DNA of 44,219 bases from Dehalococcoidia bacterium (GTDB lineage Bacteria; Chloroflexota; Dehalococcoidia; UBA2979), in the NCBI GenBank assembly GCA_009692765.1, contig SHYQ01000005.1, positions 1 to 44,219 of the forward strand, written 5' to 3'. The notes under the pieces were generated by a model. It was not told where the DNA came from. It made no database searches and saw only the letters and a program-made list of their open reading frames with translations. The position numbers and the translations under genes are program-made. Of the stretch, positions 1 through 9,174 are shown in pieces. How positions within the stretch are numbered: the first letter of the stretch is position 1; every line of letters starts with the position of its first letter.

Positions 1-135
1 TACCGCCTCGTGGTGGTGAAGGACGGCTGCGACGACGCCGACGAGGAGGTGCACCGCGTCCTGACCGAGAAGCTCTTCCCGCGCCAGACGACGGTTGTCA
101 CCGCAGCGGAGTTCGTCGCAGCAGCGCGCGGCTGA
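1..135 (+). CDS. C-terminal fragment of probable isochorismatase-like cysteine hydrolase (truncated by window edge)
   Basis: Open frame from base 1: YRLVVVKDGCDDADEEVHRVLTEKLFPRQTTVVTAAEFVAAARG*; resembles the family C-terminus (VVxDxxxD...H...L...A.V.TA.EF). Confidence 0.5.
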   Translation, partial: YRLVVVKDGCDDADEEVHRVLTEKLFPRQTTVVTAAEFVAAARG

Positions 136-159
136 TCGAGGGGAAGGCGCTGTCAGACC

Positions 160-828
160 ATGGCACAGGTGCGGCAGGTATATGCGGCCGACCGAGTGAC
201 GGTCGAGATCGTGCCGAGCCTCGGGCGGCTGTCGAACAACGCCTACCTGATCGCGCCGCGGGGCGGCGGTGGGGTGACGATCATCGACGCCCCGGAGGGG
301 GCCGAGGCCATCGTCGAGGCGCTTGCCGGACGGCCGGTGGAGCGCATCTTCGTCACGCATTCGCATCGCGACCATTGGGACGGTTTCGACGTGCTCCGCG
401 CGCATACCGGCGCCCCTATCTTCGCCGGCGCCGGGGAGACGAACCTCGACGCCTCGCGCCACATCCTGCCGCTGGGGGACGGGGCGACCCTCGATATCGG
501 TGGCGGCGCACTGCATGCCATTCACACCCCTGGCCACACGCCGGGCTCGACCTGTCTCTACTTCGCCTCTTCGGAGGGGAGCGGCGCACTCTTCACGGGC
601 GACACGCTCTTCCCTGGTGGCCCGGGAGCGACGCACGACCACGCCGCGTTCGAGCGCATCGTTGAGTCGATCACCTCCAAGCTGCATACACTGCCCGGCG
701 AGACGCTGGTCTTCCCGGGCCACGGCGACGCTACGACCATCGCGCGCGCGATCGATGAGTACCGCGTCTTCGCCGGCAAGCCGCACCCCGCAGACCTCGC
801 CGGAGACGTGCTGTGGCTGGAGTCGTGA
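160..828 (+). CDS. MBL-fold metallo-hydrolase
   Basis: HSHRDHWDG (HxHxDH) motif, downstream HTPGHTPGS and FTGDTLF, PGHGD. Confidence 0.9.
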   Translation: MAQVRQVYAADRVTVEIVPSLGRLSNNAYLIAPRGGGGVTIIDAPEGAEAIVEALAGRPVERIFVTHSHRDHWDGFDVLRAHTGAPIFAGAGETNLDASRHILPLGDGATLDIGGGALHAIHTPGHTPGSTCLYFASSEGSGALFTGDTLFPGGPGATHDHAAFERIVESITSKLHTLPGETLVFPGHGDATTIARAIDEYRVFAGKPHPADLAGDVLWLES

Positions 829-948
829 TGCATAGACGCGGCGTCGGACACCGTTCTCGCCGCGCGCGGACGTCGTCAACAACTTCGACCAGGCGTGCCT
901 TGAACGAATGCGGTACGCACGTCGATCAGCAGGTAGAACGGAGCACAC

Positions 949-1098
949 GTGCCGATCTATGAGTACCGCTGCCGCAAGTGTGGCGCAGAGTTCGAGTTGA
1001 AGCGGCCCGTCGCCGAGTTCGATGCGCCCGCCCGTTGTCCGACCTGCCGTTCGCGGGCGACGACGCGTAAACTGTCGGCGTTCACGGTCGGGCGATGA
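949..1098 (+). CDS. FmdB-family zinc ribbon protein (49 aa)
   Basis: GTG start; VPIYEYRCRKCGAEFELKRPVAEFDAPARCPTCRSRATTRKLSAFTVGR*; two CxxC knuckles; below the ORF-track length cut-off. Confidence 0.85.
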   Translation: MPIYEYRCRKCGAEFELKRPVAEFDAPARCPTCRSRATTRKLSAFTVGR

Positions 1099-1199
1099 AT
1101 TGCCGCTCCCAATGCTGCCGGGGAGGTATCAAGCGGGGGCGCGGGACTCGGGGCTGACGACTGGGGCGATGACTTCTAACTGACTGGGCCTATGCGGCT

Positions 1200-1233
1200 G
1201 GTGACCCCTCGGGGTGTGCGCACCGGGGTCACC
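1200..1233. terminator. Hairpin, possible terminator downstream of the FmdB gene
   Basis: Perfect 9-bp inverted repeat ggtgacccc/ggggtcacc with inner ggtg/cacc stem; no T-run. Confidence 0.4.
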
Positions 1234-1501
1234 TGTCTCGCCACGACGACCGAATAGTGTCTGATGCCGGGGACAGCGATTACGACAGCTTCCGTTTCAC
1301 CTTTCCGACGATGCCCTGCGCCTTCCCTAGCCTGACGACATCGCGCGCATGCTACGCGCGCGCTCCGCCGATTGTACCGCTGCGTGGTGTACTGCTACAT
1401 AACGCTGAGGCTATACTAAACGTTCGCGGAGTTCACGATTCGGCTGCCTGCCGCCGATTCGAGGCATCCGCGCCACCGGTACCCCAGACCCGGAGCCTGA
1501 T

Positions 1502-2416
1502 GTGTTGGGCCGCGACTTCACCTCCGTCCTCGATCTTTCCCCTGCCGAACTGTCGGGGCTGCTCGACCTCGCGCTCGGGATGAAGCGCGACGGCGCCAGC
1601 CCGGTGCTCGCCGGGCAGACGCTCGCGCTCGTCTTCGAGAAGCCGTCGCTGCGCACGCGCACCTCGTTCGAGATGGCGATGCACCGCCTCGGCGGCCGCG
1701 CGCTGTACCTGTCGGATCACGAGGCGCTGATCAGGGAGCGTGAGCCGGTGAAGGACGTCGCGCGCGTGCTCTCGCGCATGGTGCAGGGGATCGCTGCGCG
1801 CACCTACGACCAGGCCACGATCGAGGAGCTGGCGCGCTACGCCTCGGTGCCGGTGGTCAACGCGCTCTCGGACGATGAGCACCCGTGCCAGGCGCTGGCC
1901 GACCTGCTGACGCTGCGCGAGCGCTTCGGTGCGCTGCGCGGGCTGCGAGTCGCCTACATCGGCGACGGCAACAACGTGGCGCGGTCGCTGGCGTACGCGT
2001 GCGTGCTGGCCGGGATCGACCTGGTGATCGCCGCGCCCGCCGGGTACGAGTTGCCGCCCGACACCATCGCCCGTGCCGGCGCGCTGGAGGGGCACGGGAC
2101 GGTGACGCAGGTGCGCGATCCCTTCGCGGCGGTGGCGGACGTGGCGGCGGTGTACACCGACGTGTGGGCTTCGATGGGCTTCGAGCACGAGGCGGCCCAG
2201 CGCGCCGAGGACTTCACGGGCTACCAGGTGAACATGGAACTGCTGGCGGCCGCTCCGGCGGACGCGCTGGTGATGCACGACCTCCCCGCGCACCGCGGCG
2301 AGGAGATCAGCGACGCGGCGATCGAGTCGCCGCGCTCGGTGGTCTTCGAGCAGGCCGAGAACCGCATGCACGCCCAGCAGGCGGTGCTCGCCAGTATCCT
2401 CGGAGGCGCCCGCTGA
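1502..2416 (+). CDS. argF: Ornithine carbamoyltransferase
   Basis: GTG start; FEKPSLRTRTSFE carbamoyl-phosphate motif, DDEHPCQALADLLT, DVWASMG; HDLP at the HCLP position. Confidence 0.9.
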   Translation: MLGRDFTSVLDLSPAELSGLLDLALGMKRDGASPVLAGQTLALVFEKPSLRTRTSFEMAMHRLGGRALYLSDHEALIREREPVKDVARVLSRMVQGIAARTYDQATIEELARYASVPVVNALSDDEHPCQALADLLTLRERFGALRGLRVAYIGDGNNVARSLAYACVLAGIDLVIAAPAGYELPPDTIARAGALEGHGTVTQVRDPFAAVADVAAVYTDVWASMGFEHEAAQRAEDFTGYQVNMELLAAAPADALVMHDLPAHRGEEISDAAIESPRSVVFEQAENRMHAQQAVLASILGGAR

Positions 2417-2468
2417 CCGGAGCGCGAACCGGATCGGGGCGCTGACGCGGCGTTCGAGGTAATGCAAG

Positions 2469-3290
2469 ATGCCCGAGATTCCGGCGGTCCTGCGCGATGT
2501 GGTGGTGCGCTTCGGCATCTCGGCGGCCGTCGATATCCTGATCGTCTCCGGCTCCATCTACTGGCTGCTGCTGCTGGTGCGCGGCACGGCGGCGATGACG
2601 GTGCTGCGCGGCGTGGGGCTCGTGCTGTTCGGGGCGCTGGTGCTGAGTCAGGTCTTCGACCTGCGCATGATCAACTGGATCGTCCGCAACTCCGTGACCG
2701 GCCTGCTCGTCGGCATGGTGATCATCTTCCAGCCCGAACTGCGGCGCGCGCTCGAGCGGCTTGGGCGCACCGGCCTGCGCTCCGTGCTGCGCCGGCGCGA
2801 GCACGAGGGCTCGATCAGCATCGTCGTGCGCGCGGCGATGCTGATGGCGCGCGAGCGCACGGGCGCGCTGATCGTGCTGGAGCGCGAAACCGGGCTGCAG
2901 GACGTGATCGAGACGGGGATCCGGCTGGACGCCGGCCTGTCCGTCGAACTGCTGCAGAGCCTGTTCATCGAACGCTCGCCAATGCACGACGGCGCGGCCA
3001 TCGTGCGCGTCGATCGGGTGGTGGCGGCCGGGTGCACGCTGCCGCTGTCCGAGGCGCCGCTGCCCGCGGAGTACGGGATGCGCCATCGCTCTGCGGTCGG
3101 GCTGACGGAGCGCACGGACGCGGTGGTGATCGTCTGCTCCGAGGAACGCGGCGACGTCTCGCTGTGCTCGAACGGCCGGATGGTGCCCGACCTCGATGAG
3201 GCGCGCCTGCTGCGGCAGCTGCACCGGCTGTTCGACATCGAGTTCGTCGCGCGGGACACGGCCGCGGCGGGCCAGCGGCGCGCTTCGTGA
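2469..3290 (+). CDS. cdaA: Diadenylate cyclase CdaA (DisA_N / DAC domain)
   Basis: N-terminal hydrophobic segments, MHDGAAIV (DGA) and RHRSAVGLTERTDA (RHR) motifs. Confidence 0.92.
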   Translation: MPEIPAVLRDVVVRFGISAAVDILIVSGSIYWLLLLVRGTAAMTVLRGVGLVLFGALVLSQVFDLRMINWIVRNSVTGLLVGMVIIFQPELRRALERLGRTGLRSVLRRREHEGSISIVVRAAMLMARERTGALIVLERETGLQDVIETGIRLDAGLSVELLQSLFIERSPMHDGAAIVRVDRVVAAGCTLPLSEAPLPAEYGMRHRSAVGLTERTDAVVIVCSEERGDVSLCSNGRMVPDLDEARLLRQLHRLFDIEFVARDTAAAGQRRAS

Positions 3291-3300
3291 CGATCTCCCG

Positions 3301-4578
3301 ATGACGATGTCAGGGCCGCGTCGCGGCGGCGGGCGCAGCGAGGCGCTTGAACTCGCCGTCGAGGTCTATCGGCGCGTGCGGGGGGTGGTGCGGCGGACGC
3401 CGGGTCTGCTCGCGCTGTCGCTGGTCCTCGGCGTCTCGCTGTGGGTGTTTGTCGCGGACACGGAGAACCCCACGCTGGTCGACGCGTTCCCCGCGCCGAT
3501 TCCCGTGGAGGCGGTCAACGTCGGCGAGTCGCTGGCCGTCGCGAGCCAGTTGCCGACGATCACCGTGCGCGTCGCCGCCGCCTCGGATCGCTGGCAGCGA
3601 TTGAGCGCCGCCAACTTCCGCGCGTTCGTCGATCTGAACGGCTTCGGCGCGCGCTCGCAGGATGTCCCGCTGCAGGTGGAGGTGGTGGACGCGAGCGGCG
3701 TGCGCGTGGTCGATACCAGCCCCCGCGTGATCACGGTGAACCTGGAGAACCAGCTCACGAACAGGGTGCCGGTCACTACGCGCGCCGCCGGGCAACTGCC
3801 GATCGGTTACGAGCTCGCTTCGATGGCGGCGCTGACCAGCACCGTCACCGTGCGCGGCCCCGAGTCGCTGGTGGCGCTGGTCTCCGAGGCGGTCGCGGAG
3901 ATCAACGTGACCGGGCTGACGGCGGGTGTGGAGCCCGGCGTGAAGCTGAAGCCGGTCGGCGCAGGGGGCGGCGAGATCCGCGGCGTGCGCATCGAACCCG
4001 CCAACGTGAAGGTGGGCGTGCAGGTGATCCAGAGCACGATCATTCGGACGGTGCCGCTGACGGTGGACGTGACCGGGGTACCCGATACCGGGTATCGCGT
4101 CTCCTCGGTGGCGACGTCGCCCTCGACGATCCAGATCCAGGGAGCGGTGCAGGCGCTGCAGGCGATCGATCGCATCGCGCTGCCCGCGATCGAGGTAGCG
4201 GGTGCACGTGCGGACATCGCGCGGTCGCTGGCGATCCCGATGCCGCCGGGCGTCACCACGCTGGGAGCCTCGCGCGCCACGGTCACGATCACGGTCGCGC
4301 AGGTCGGCGGCGCCCAGCGCACGAGCTTCGGCGTGCACGCGATCAACGTGCCGCCCGGGCTGACCGCGCGGCTCGTAACCCCGACCATCGAGGTCGTGTT
4401 GAACGGCCCGATCCCGGCCCTCAACGCGCTGCTGCCGGACGACGTGCGCGTCGTCGTGGACGTGGGCGGGCGCGGGCGCGGGACGTACACCCTGCCCATC
4501 CGCGTGCAGCCGCCGGAGGGGATCACGGTCGGTTTCGTGCAGGCGACGGCCGTCGAGGTTACGATCACCTCACCATGA
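3301..4578 (+). CDS. cdaR: YbbR-like domain protein (CdaR-like)
   Basis: Single N-terminal TM then repeated YbbR-like beta domains; directly downstream of cdaA; ATG at 3301 in the 3196..4578 frame. Confidence 0.85.
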   Translation: MTMSGPRRGGGRSEALELAVEVYRRVRGVVRRTPGLLALSLVLGVSLWVFVADTENPTLVDAFPAPIPVEAVNVGESLAVASQLPTITVRVAAASDRWQRLSAANFRAFVDLNGFGARSQDVPLQVEVVDASGVRVVDTSPRVITVNLENQLTNRVPVTTRAAGQLPIGYELASMAALTSTVTVRGPESLVALVSEAVAEINVTGLTAGVEPGVKLKPVGAGGGEIRGVRIEPANVKVGVQVIQSTIIRTVPLTVDVTGVPDTGYRVSSVATSPSTIQIQGAVQALQAIDRIALPAIEVAGARADIARSLAIPMPPGVTTLGASRATVTITVAQVGGAQRTSFGVHAINVPPGLTARLVTPTIEVVLNGPIPALNALLPDDVRVVVDVGGRGRGTYTLPIRVQPPEGITVGFVQATAVEVTITSP

Positions 4579-5930
4579 CATCATCAGACTTCCCCTCCTC
4601 CGCTCCGCTCCTGGCCATCGTGGGGCGGCCCAACGTCGGGAAGTCCGCGCTCTTCAACCGGCTGACCTCGGCGAACCGCGCGCTGGTGGAGGACCTCCCG
4701 GGCACCACGCGCGACCGCATCTACGGCGCGTTCGACTGGAATGGCAAGCAGGTCCGCGTGGTGGACACGGGCGGCCTGGGCGACGGTCAGGGCGATCCGT
4801 TCGGCCCGGCGATCCGGCGCGGCGTGGAGCACGCCCTGAGCGAGGCGCAGGCGGTGCTGTTCGTCGTGGACGCCGCGGCGGGGCCGACTGCGGCCGACTA
4901 CGAGATCGCGGAGATGCTGCGGCGCGCGAACCAGCCGGTGCTGCTGGTGGCGAACAAGACGGACACGCGCGCCGGGCAGCAGAACCTGCTGGAACTCTAC
5001 GCGCTGGGCCTCGGCGAGCCGTTCGCGGTCTCTGCGATCCACGGCAAGGGGATCGGCGATCTCATGGACGCGATCCTCGGCCTCGTCGAGGGGGCGGAGA
5101 TCCCCGAACCGGGCGCGGAACGCATCCGCGTCGCGATCATCGGCCGGCCGAACGTCGGCAAGTCGTCGCTGACGAACGCGATCCTCGGCCAGGACCGCGT
5201 CGTCGTGTCGGACGTGCCGGGGACGACGCGCGACCCGATCGATACGCCGTTCGAGTTCGAGGGGCATTCGATGGTGCTCATCGACACCGCGGGCATCCGG
5301 CGCAAGGGCAAGATCGAGCGAGGCGTGGAGCGCCACTCGGTGCAGCGCGCGGAGCAGGCGGCGGATCGCGCGGACGTGGTGCTGCTGATCATCGACCAGA
5401 CGGAGCCGCTGACGGCGCAGGACACGCACATCGCGGGGTACGCGCTGGAGCACGGCAAGGGGATCATCCTGGTCGTGAACAAGTGGGACCTGGCAGAGGA
5501 TCGGAGCCAGCGTCAGCAGTTCGCCGAGCAGATCGACGCGCAGTACCAGTTCATGGCGTGGGCGCCGATCCAGTTCACCTCCGCGGTCACGGGCGAGGGC
5601 ATCCGCGACCTCCTCGAACTGGTGGTGCACGTCGCGGAGGTGCGCCAGCAGCGCGTGCCCACGTCCGAGCTGAACCGCGCCGTGCATCGCGCGATGGCGG
5701 AGCACGGGCCGCCCACGGTGCGCAACCAGAAGTTGAAGGTGCTCTACGTGACCCAGGCGGCAGTGTCGCCGCCGACGTTCGTGTTCTTCGTGAACAACCC
5801 CGCGACCGTCCACTTCTCCTACGAGCGCTTCCTGGAGAATAGAATCCGCGCAGCATTCGGCTTCGAGGGTACGACGGTGCGGCTGGTCTTCCGGGGCCGC
5901 GCGGAGCACCAGATCGGGGTGCCGGCATGA
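4575..5930 (+). CDS. der: Ribosome biogenesis GTPase Der (EngA), two tandem G domains
   Basis: Two GRPNVGKS P-loops, two PGTTRD, NKTD/NKWD motifs; ATGA overlap with the upstream gene. Confidence 0.96.
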   Translation: MTSSDFPSSAPLLAIVGRPNVGKSALFNRLTSANRALVEDLPGTTRDRIYGAFDWNGKQVRVVDTGGLGDGQGDPFGPAIRRGVEHALSEAQAVLFVVDAAAGPTAADYEIAEMLRRANQPVLLVANKTDTRAGQQNLLELYALGLGEPFAVSAIHGKGIGDLMDAILGLVEGAEIPEPGAERIRVAIIGRPNVGKSSLTNAILGQDRVVVSDVPGTTRDPIDTPFEFEGHSMVLIDTAGIRRKGKIERGVERHSVQRAEQAADRADVVLLIIDQTEPLTAQDTHIAGYALEHGKGIILVVNKWDLAEDRSQRQQFAEQIDAQYQFMAWAPIQFTSAVTGEGIRDLLELVVHVAEVRQQRVPTSELNRAVHRAMAEHGPPTVRNQKLKVLYVTQAAVSPPTFVFFVNNPATVHFSYERFLENRIRAAFGFEGTTVRLVFRGRAEHQIGVPA

Positions 5931-6565
5931 GCGGATGGCTGGTGGTCGGCATCGGGGTAGCCGCCGGATACCTCTTCGGAGGGGTTCCCTTCGGGCTGAT
6001 CGTCGGTCGGCTGGCGGGCGTCGGCGATGTGCGCCGGCTCGGCTCCGGCAAGATCGGGTTCACGAACTCGCTGCGCAACATGGGCTGGAAGTGGGCGCTG
6101 CTGGTGGTGGTGGGCGACGTGACGAAGGGCACCGCCGCCGTGCTCATCGGCCGGCTGATTCTGCATGACCCGTGGGCGGCCGCGCTGGCCGGGGTCGCCG
6201 CGGTGCTGGGTCACATCTTCCCGGTGTACGCGGGCTTCCGCGGCGGCCGAGGGGTCGCGACAGCGTTCGGCGCGTTCCTCGGCGTGTCGTGGTCGGCGGC
6301 GCTGATCGTCGTCGCGTTCTCGATCGCCATCCTCGCGATCTTCCGTTACGCCTCGTTGATGTCGGTACTCGGCGTCTTCGTGGGATTCCTGTCGATTGTC
6401 GTGCTGGTCAGGATGGGGTGGTTGGAGGCGGAGTACCTGGCCTTCGCGCTGCTGACGCTGATCGCTGTGGAGATCAGTCACGTCGGCAACATTCGCCGCC
6501 TGCTTGCCGGCACCGAGCCGAAGCTCGGGCAGGGCGGCGGCCACCGTCCCAGCGGCGCGCACTAG
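5927..6565 (+). CDS. plsY: Acyl-phosphate glycerol-3-phosphate acyltransferase PlsY
   Basis: Multi-TM protein, RLGSGKIGFTNSLRNMG (variant GSGNIGATN motif), GFRGGRGVATAFG. Confidence 0.9.
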   Translation: MSGWLVVGIGVAAGYLFGGVPFGLIVGRLAGVGDVRRLGSGKIGFTNSLRNMGWKWALLVVVGDVTKGTAAVLIGRLILHDPWAAALAGVAAVLGHIFPVYAGFRGGRGVATAFGAFLGVSWSAALIVVAFSIAILAIFRYASLMSVLGVFVGFLSIVVLVRMGWLEAEYLAFALLTLIAVEISHVGNIRRLLAGTEPKLGQGGGHRPSGAH

Positions 6566-6579
6566 GGCTCGTCGTACCG

Positions 6580-7575
6580 GTGCCCGATACGTTCCAACAG
6601 GCCGCCGTGGTCGGCGTGACCGCGTGGGGCACCACGCTGGCGGTGCACATCGCCCGCCGCGGACTGCCGGTGGTGCTCGTCGCCCGCTCCGAGGCCGAAG
6701 CGGAGGCGTTGCGAGCGGCTCGCCGCAGTCCGCGCCTGCCGGGCGTCGTCTTCCCGGACGGCCTGGTGGTGGACACCGCGCGGGGGGCGCTCGCGCACGC
6801 GGACCTCGTCTGTTTCGCCGTGCCCTCGCAGACGCTCGCGACGAACGCCGCGGCCGTGTCAGGCGTGCTGCGGCCCGACGCCACCGTGCTGAGCGCGACC
6901 AAGGGCATCGAGGGCGGGACCGGCCGGCGGATGTCCGAGATCCTCGCGGAGCTGCTGCCCGGCCACCCGCTCGCCGTCATCTCCGGCCCCAACCTGTCGC
7001 GCGAGGTGGTGGAGGGGCTCCCGGGCTCGACCGTGATCGCCACGCGCGACGCCTCGGTGGATGCGTTGCGCGGCGCGTTCCACTCGCGGGCGCTGCGCGT
7101 CTACACCAGCGATGACGTCGCGGGCGTCGAATTCGGCGGCGCGCTGAAGAACGTGATCGCGATTGCCGGGGGGATCGTGGACGGCTTCCACTTCGGGGAC
7201 AACGCGAAGGCCGCGCTGATCACGCGCGGGCTGGCGGAGATCACCCGCCTCGGCGTGGCGGGCGGGGCGGAGACGGTGACCTTCCTGGGGCTGGCGGGCA
7301 TCGGTGACCTCGTGGCCAGCGCGTACAGCCCGCTGGCCCGCAACCGGCGGCTGGGCGAGATGATCGCCGGCGGCGCCACTCTGGAGGAATCCCTGGCGCG
7401 GCTGGGCGAGACCGCCGAGGGGGCCACGACGATCCCCGCTGCGCTGCGCCTCGCCGCCCGTCTCGGCGTGGAGATGCCGATCACCGCCGCGCTCGACCGC
7501 GTGCTGTACCACGGCGCGCAGCCGCTGGAGGAAGTGCGCGCGCTGATGGAGCGCGAGCCCCGGTCCGAGCGCTAG
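6580..7575 (+). CDS. gpsA: NAD(P)-dependent glycerol-3-phosphate dehydrogenase
   Basis: GVTAWGTTLA N-terminus, SGPNLSREV, GALKNVIAIAGGIVDG, GLAGIGDLVAS; GTG start at 6580. Confidence 0.92.
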   Translation: MPDTFQQAAVVGVTAWGTTLAVHIARRGLPVVLVARSEAEAEALRAARRSPRLPGVVFPDGLVVDTARGALAHADLVCFAVPSQTLATNAAAVSGVLRPDATVLSATKGIEGGTGRRMSEILAELLPGHPLAVISGPNLSREVVEGLPGSTVIATRDASVDALRGAFHSRALRVYTSDDVAGVEFGGALKNVIAIAGGIVDGFHFGDNAKAALITRGLAEITRLGVAGGAETVTFLGLAGIGDLVASAYSPLARNRRLGEMIAGGATLEESLARLGETAEGATTIPAALRLAARLGVEMPITAALDRVLYHGAQPLEEVRALMEREPRSER

Positions 7576-7656
7576 ACACGCGCTGGGCGAGCACGGGGCC
7601 GCCCCCCGTTCGGACCAGCGGGGTTGCGCTGATAGGATTGTGCACGGAGAACGCCG

Positions 7657-8721
7657 ATGACTGACGAACCACGCCCCGAGGACGATGCGCTCGATGACCT
7701 GCTCGACGACGCAGCGGACGACGACGTCCTCGATGCCGGGGACGTCCCAGCAGCGGTGAACATCGATCCCGCGGCGGTGCTCGCGGAGATCGCGAGCGGC
7801 CAGCCGCTCGATCGCGCTCGCCTGCGGGCGCTGTCCGAACCCGATCGCGACACGCTGGCCGGGTGCCTGCGGCTGTGGCCGTCCGTTGACCCGGCGCGGC
7901 GTCGCGAGGTGCTGGCGGCGATGCAGCAGCTGGAGCAGGACCAGTCGGCCCTCGACTTCCACAGGGTGGCGCTGACGGCGCTCCGCGACCCTGATGCGGC
8001 GACGCGCATGCTCGCCGTGCGCGGGTTGCGTGAGCAGGATCGCGCCGAGTACATGCGCCTGCTCGCGTCGCAGCTGCGTGAGGACCCCGTGCCGATGGTG
8101 CGCGTGGAGATCGCAAAGGCGCTCGCGAACTACGTGATCGGCCTGGAGTTCGGTCTGCTCGCGGACGACGACGCCGAGACGCTGACGGCCGCGCTGCGCG
8201 ACGCGGTCGAGGATGTGGAGGAAACAGACGAGGTCCGCGGCAGCGCGCTCGAAGCCATCGGCGCGTGGTCGGACGAATCGACGGCCGAGTTGATCAGCGA
8301 CCTGTACGAGGTGGGCAATCCACCGCTCCGCCTCGCCGCGATCCGCGCGATGGGGCGCAACGCCTCCGAGGGCTGGCTGGACCTGCTCATCTACCACTTC
8401 GACGACGAGGATGCGGACATGCGCGCCGCCGCCGCCGAGGCCGCCGGACAGCTGCTGATGGACGAGGCGGTGGATCCGCTGGTGATGCTGGCCAGCGAGG
8501 ACAAGGACGACGACGTGCAGGTGGCCGCAATCCGCGCGCTGGGCGAGATCGGCAACGAGGAGGTGGAGCGCATCCTGAACCGCTGGCTGACGGAGCGGCG
8601 CGCGCCGTACATCCAGGACGCGATCCGCGAGGCGCTGGCGGAGGTGCAGGTGATCACGGCGGAGATGTTGGACGGCCGTCCGCAGCGCCCGACCTTCGAG
8701 GATGAGGATGACCTGCTGTGA
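7657..8721 (+). CDS. HEAT-repeat protein with acidic N-terminus
   Basis: Repeated helical A(V/I)RALGEIGxE-type units; Asp/Glu-rich N-terminus; ggag upstream of ATG. Confidence 0.8.
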   Translation: MTDEPRPEDDALDDLLDDAADDDVLDAGDVPAAVNIDPAAVLAEIASGQPLDRARLRALSEPDRDTLAGCLRLWPSVDPARRREVLAAMQQLEQDQSALDFHRVALTALRDPDAATRMLAVRGLREQDRAEYMRLLASQLREDPVPMVRVEIAKALANYVIGLEFGLLADDDAETLTAALRDAVEDVEETDEVRGSALEAIGAWSDESTAELISDLYEVGNPPLRLAAIRAMGRNASEGWLDLLIYHFDDEDADMRAAAAEAAGQLLMDEAVDPLVMLASEDKDDDVQVAAIRALGEIGNEEVERILNRWLTERRAPYIQDAIREALAEVQVITAEMLDGRPQRPTFEDEDDLL

Positions 8722-9174
8722 GTGGGCCCCTGTGAGCGAGCCACAGTGACCCGCGCCGCGGTCTCCGCAGGCGGCATCGTCTTCCGCCGCGCTGAGGAAG
8801 GCATCGAGATCGTCCTCGTGGGGCGCACGGCGGAACGGCTGTGGGCGCTCCCGAAGGGCACGCCGGACGTGGGCGAGACGCTGGAGGAGACGGCCCTGCG
8901 CGAGGTGCGCGAGGAGACCGGCCTGGAGGTGCGGATTGTGGACACCGTGGGCCAGGTGGAGTACTGGTACACGGCGCGGGACGGCGGACGGGTTCAGAAG
9001 ACGGTGCACTACTACCTGATGGAGCCCGTGGGCGGCGACATCGCCGACCACGATCACGAGTTCGATCAGGTCGAGTGGCGGCACCTGTCGGAAGCCGAGC
9101 GCCTGCTGACGCACCGCAACCAGTTGCCGATGCTCCACCGCGCATGGGAGCAGATCGGTAGGATCCCGGCATGA
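8722..9174 (+). CDS. NUDIX hydrolase (alternative GTG start at 8746)
   Basis: Nudix box GTPDVGETLEETALREVREETGLEV. Confidence 0.9.
   Translation: MGPCERATVTRAAVSAGGIVFRRAEEGIEIVLVGRTAERLWALPKGTPDVGETLEETALREVREETGLEVRIVDTVGQVEYWYTARDGGRVQKTVHYYLMEPVGGDIADHDHEFDQVEWRHLSEAERLLTHRNQLPMLHRAWEQIGRIPA

Noticed and set aside
1411-1420. tatact box upstream of argF
   Set aside because: Plausible -10 (1412-1417) but no convincing -35 at 16-18 bp, so not listed as a feature
3441-4574. N-terminal extension of the Der ORF (829 aa frame)
   Set aside because: Out-of-frame reading of cdaR; Der starts at ATG 4575
6859-9138. 759-aa minus-strand ORF opposite gpsA/HEAT/NUDIX
   Set aside because: Antisense shadow ORF typical of GC-rich DNA; His/Arg/Gln-rich with no domain logic, while the plus strand encodes recognised proteins
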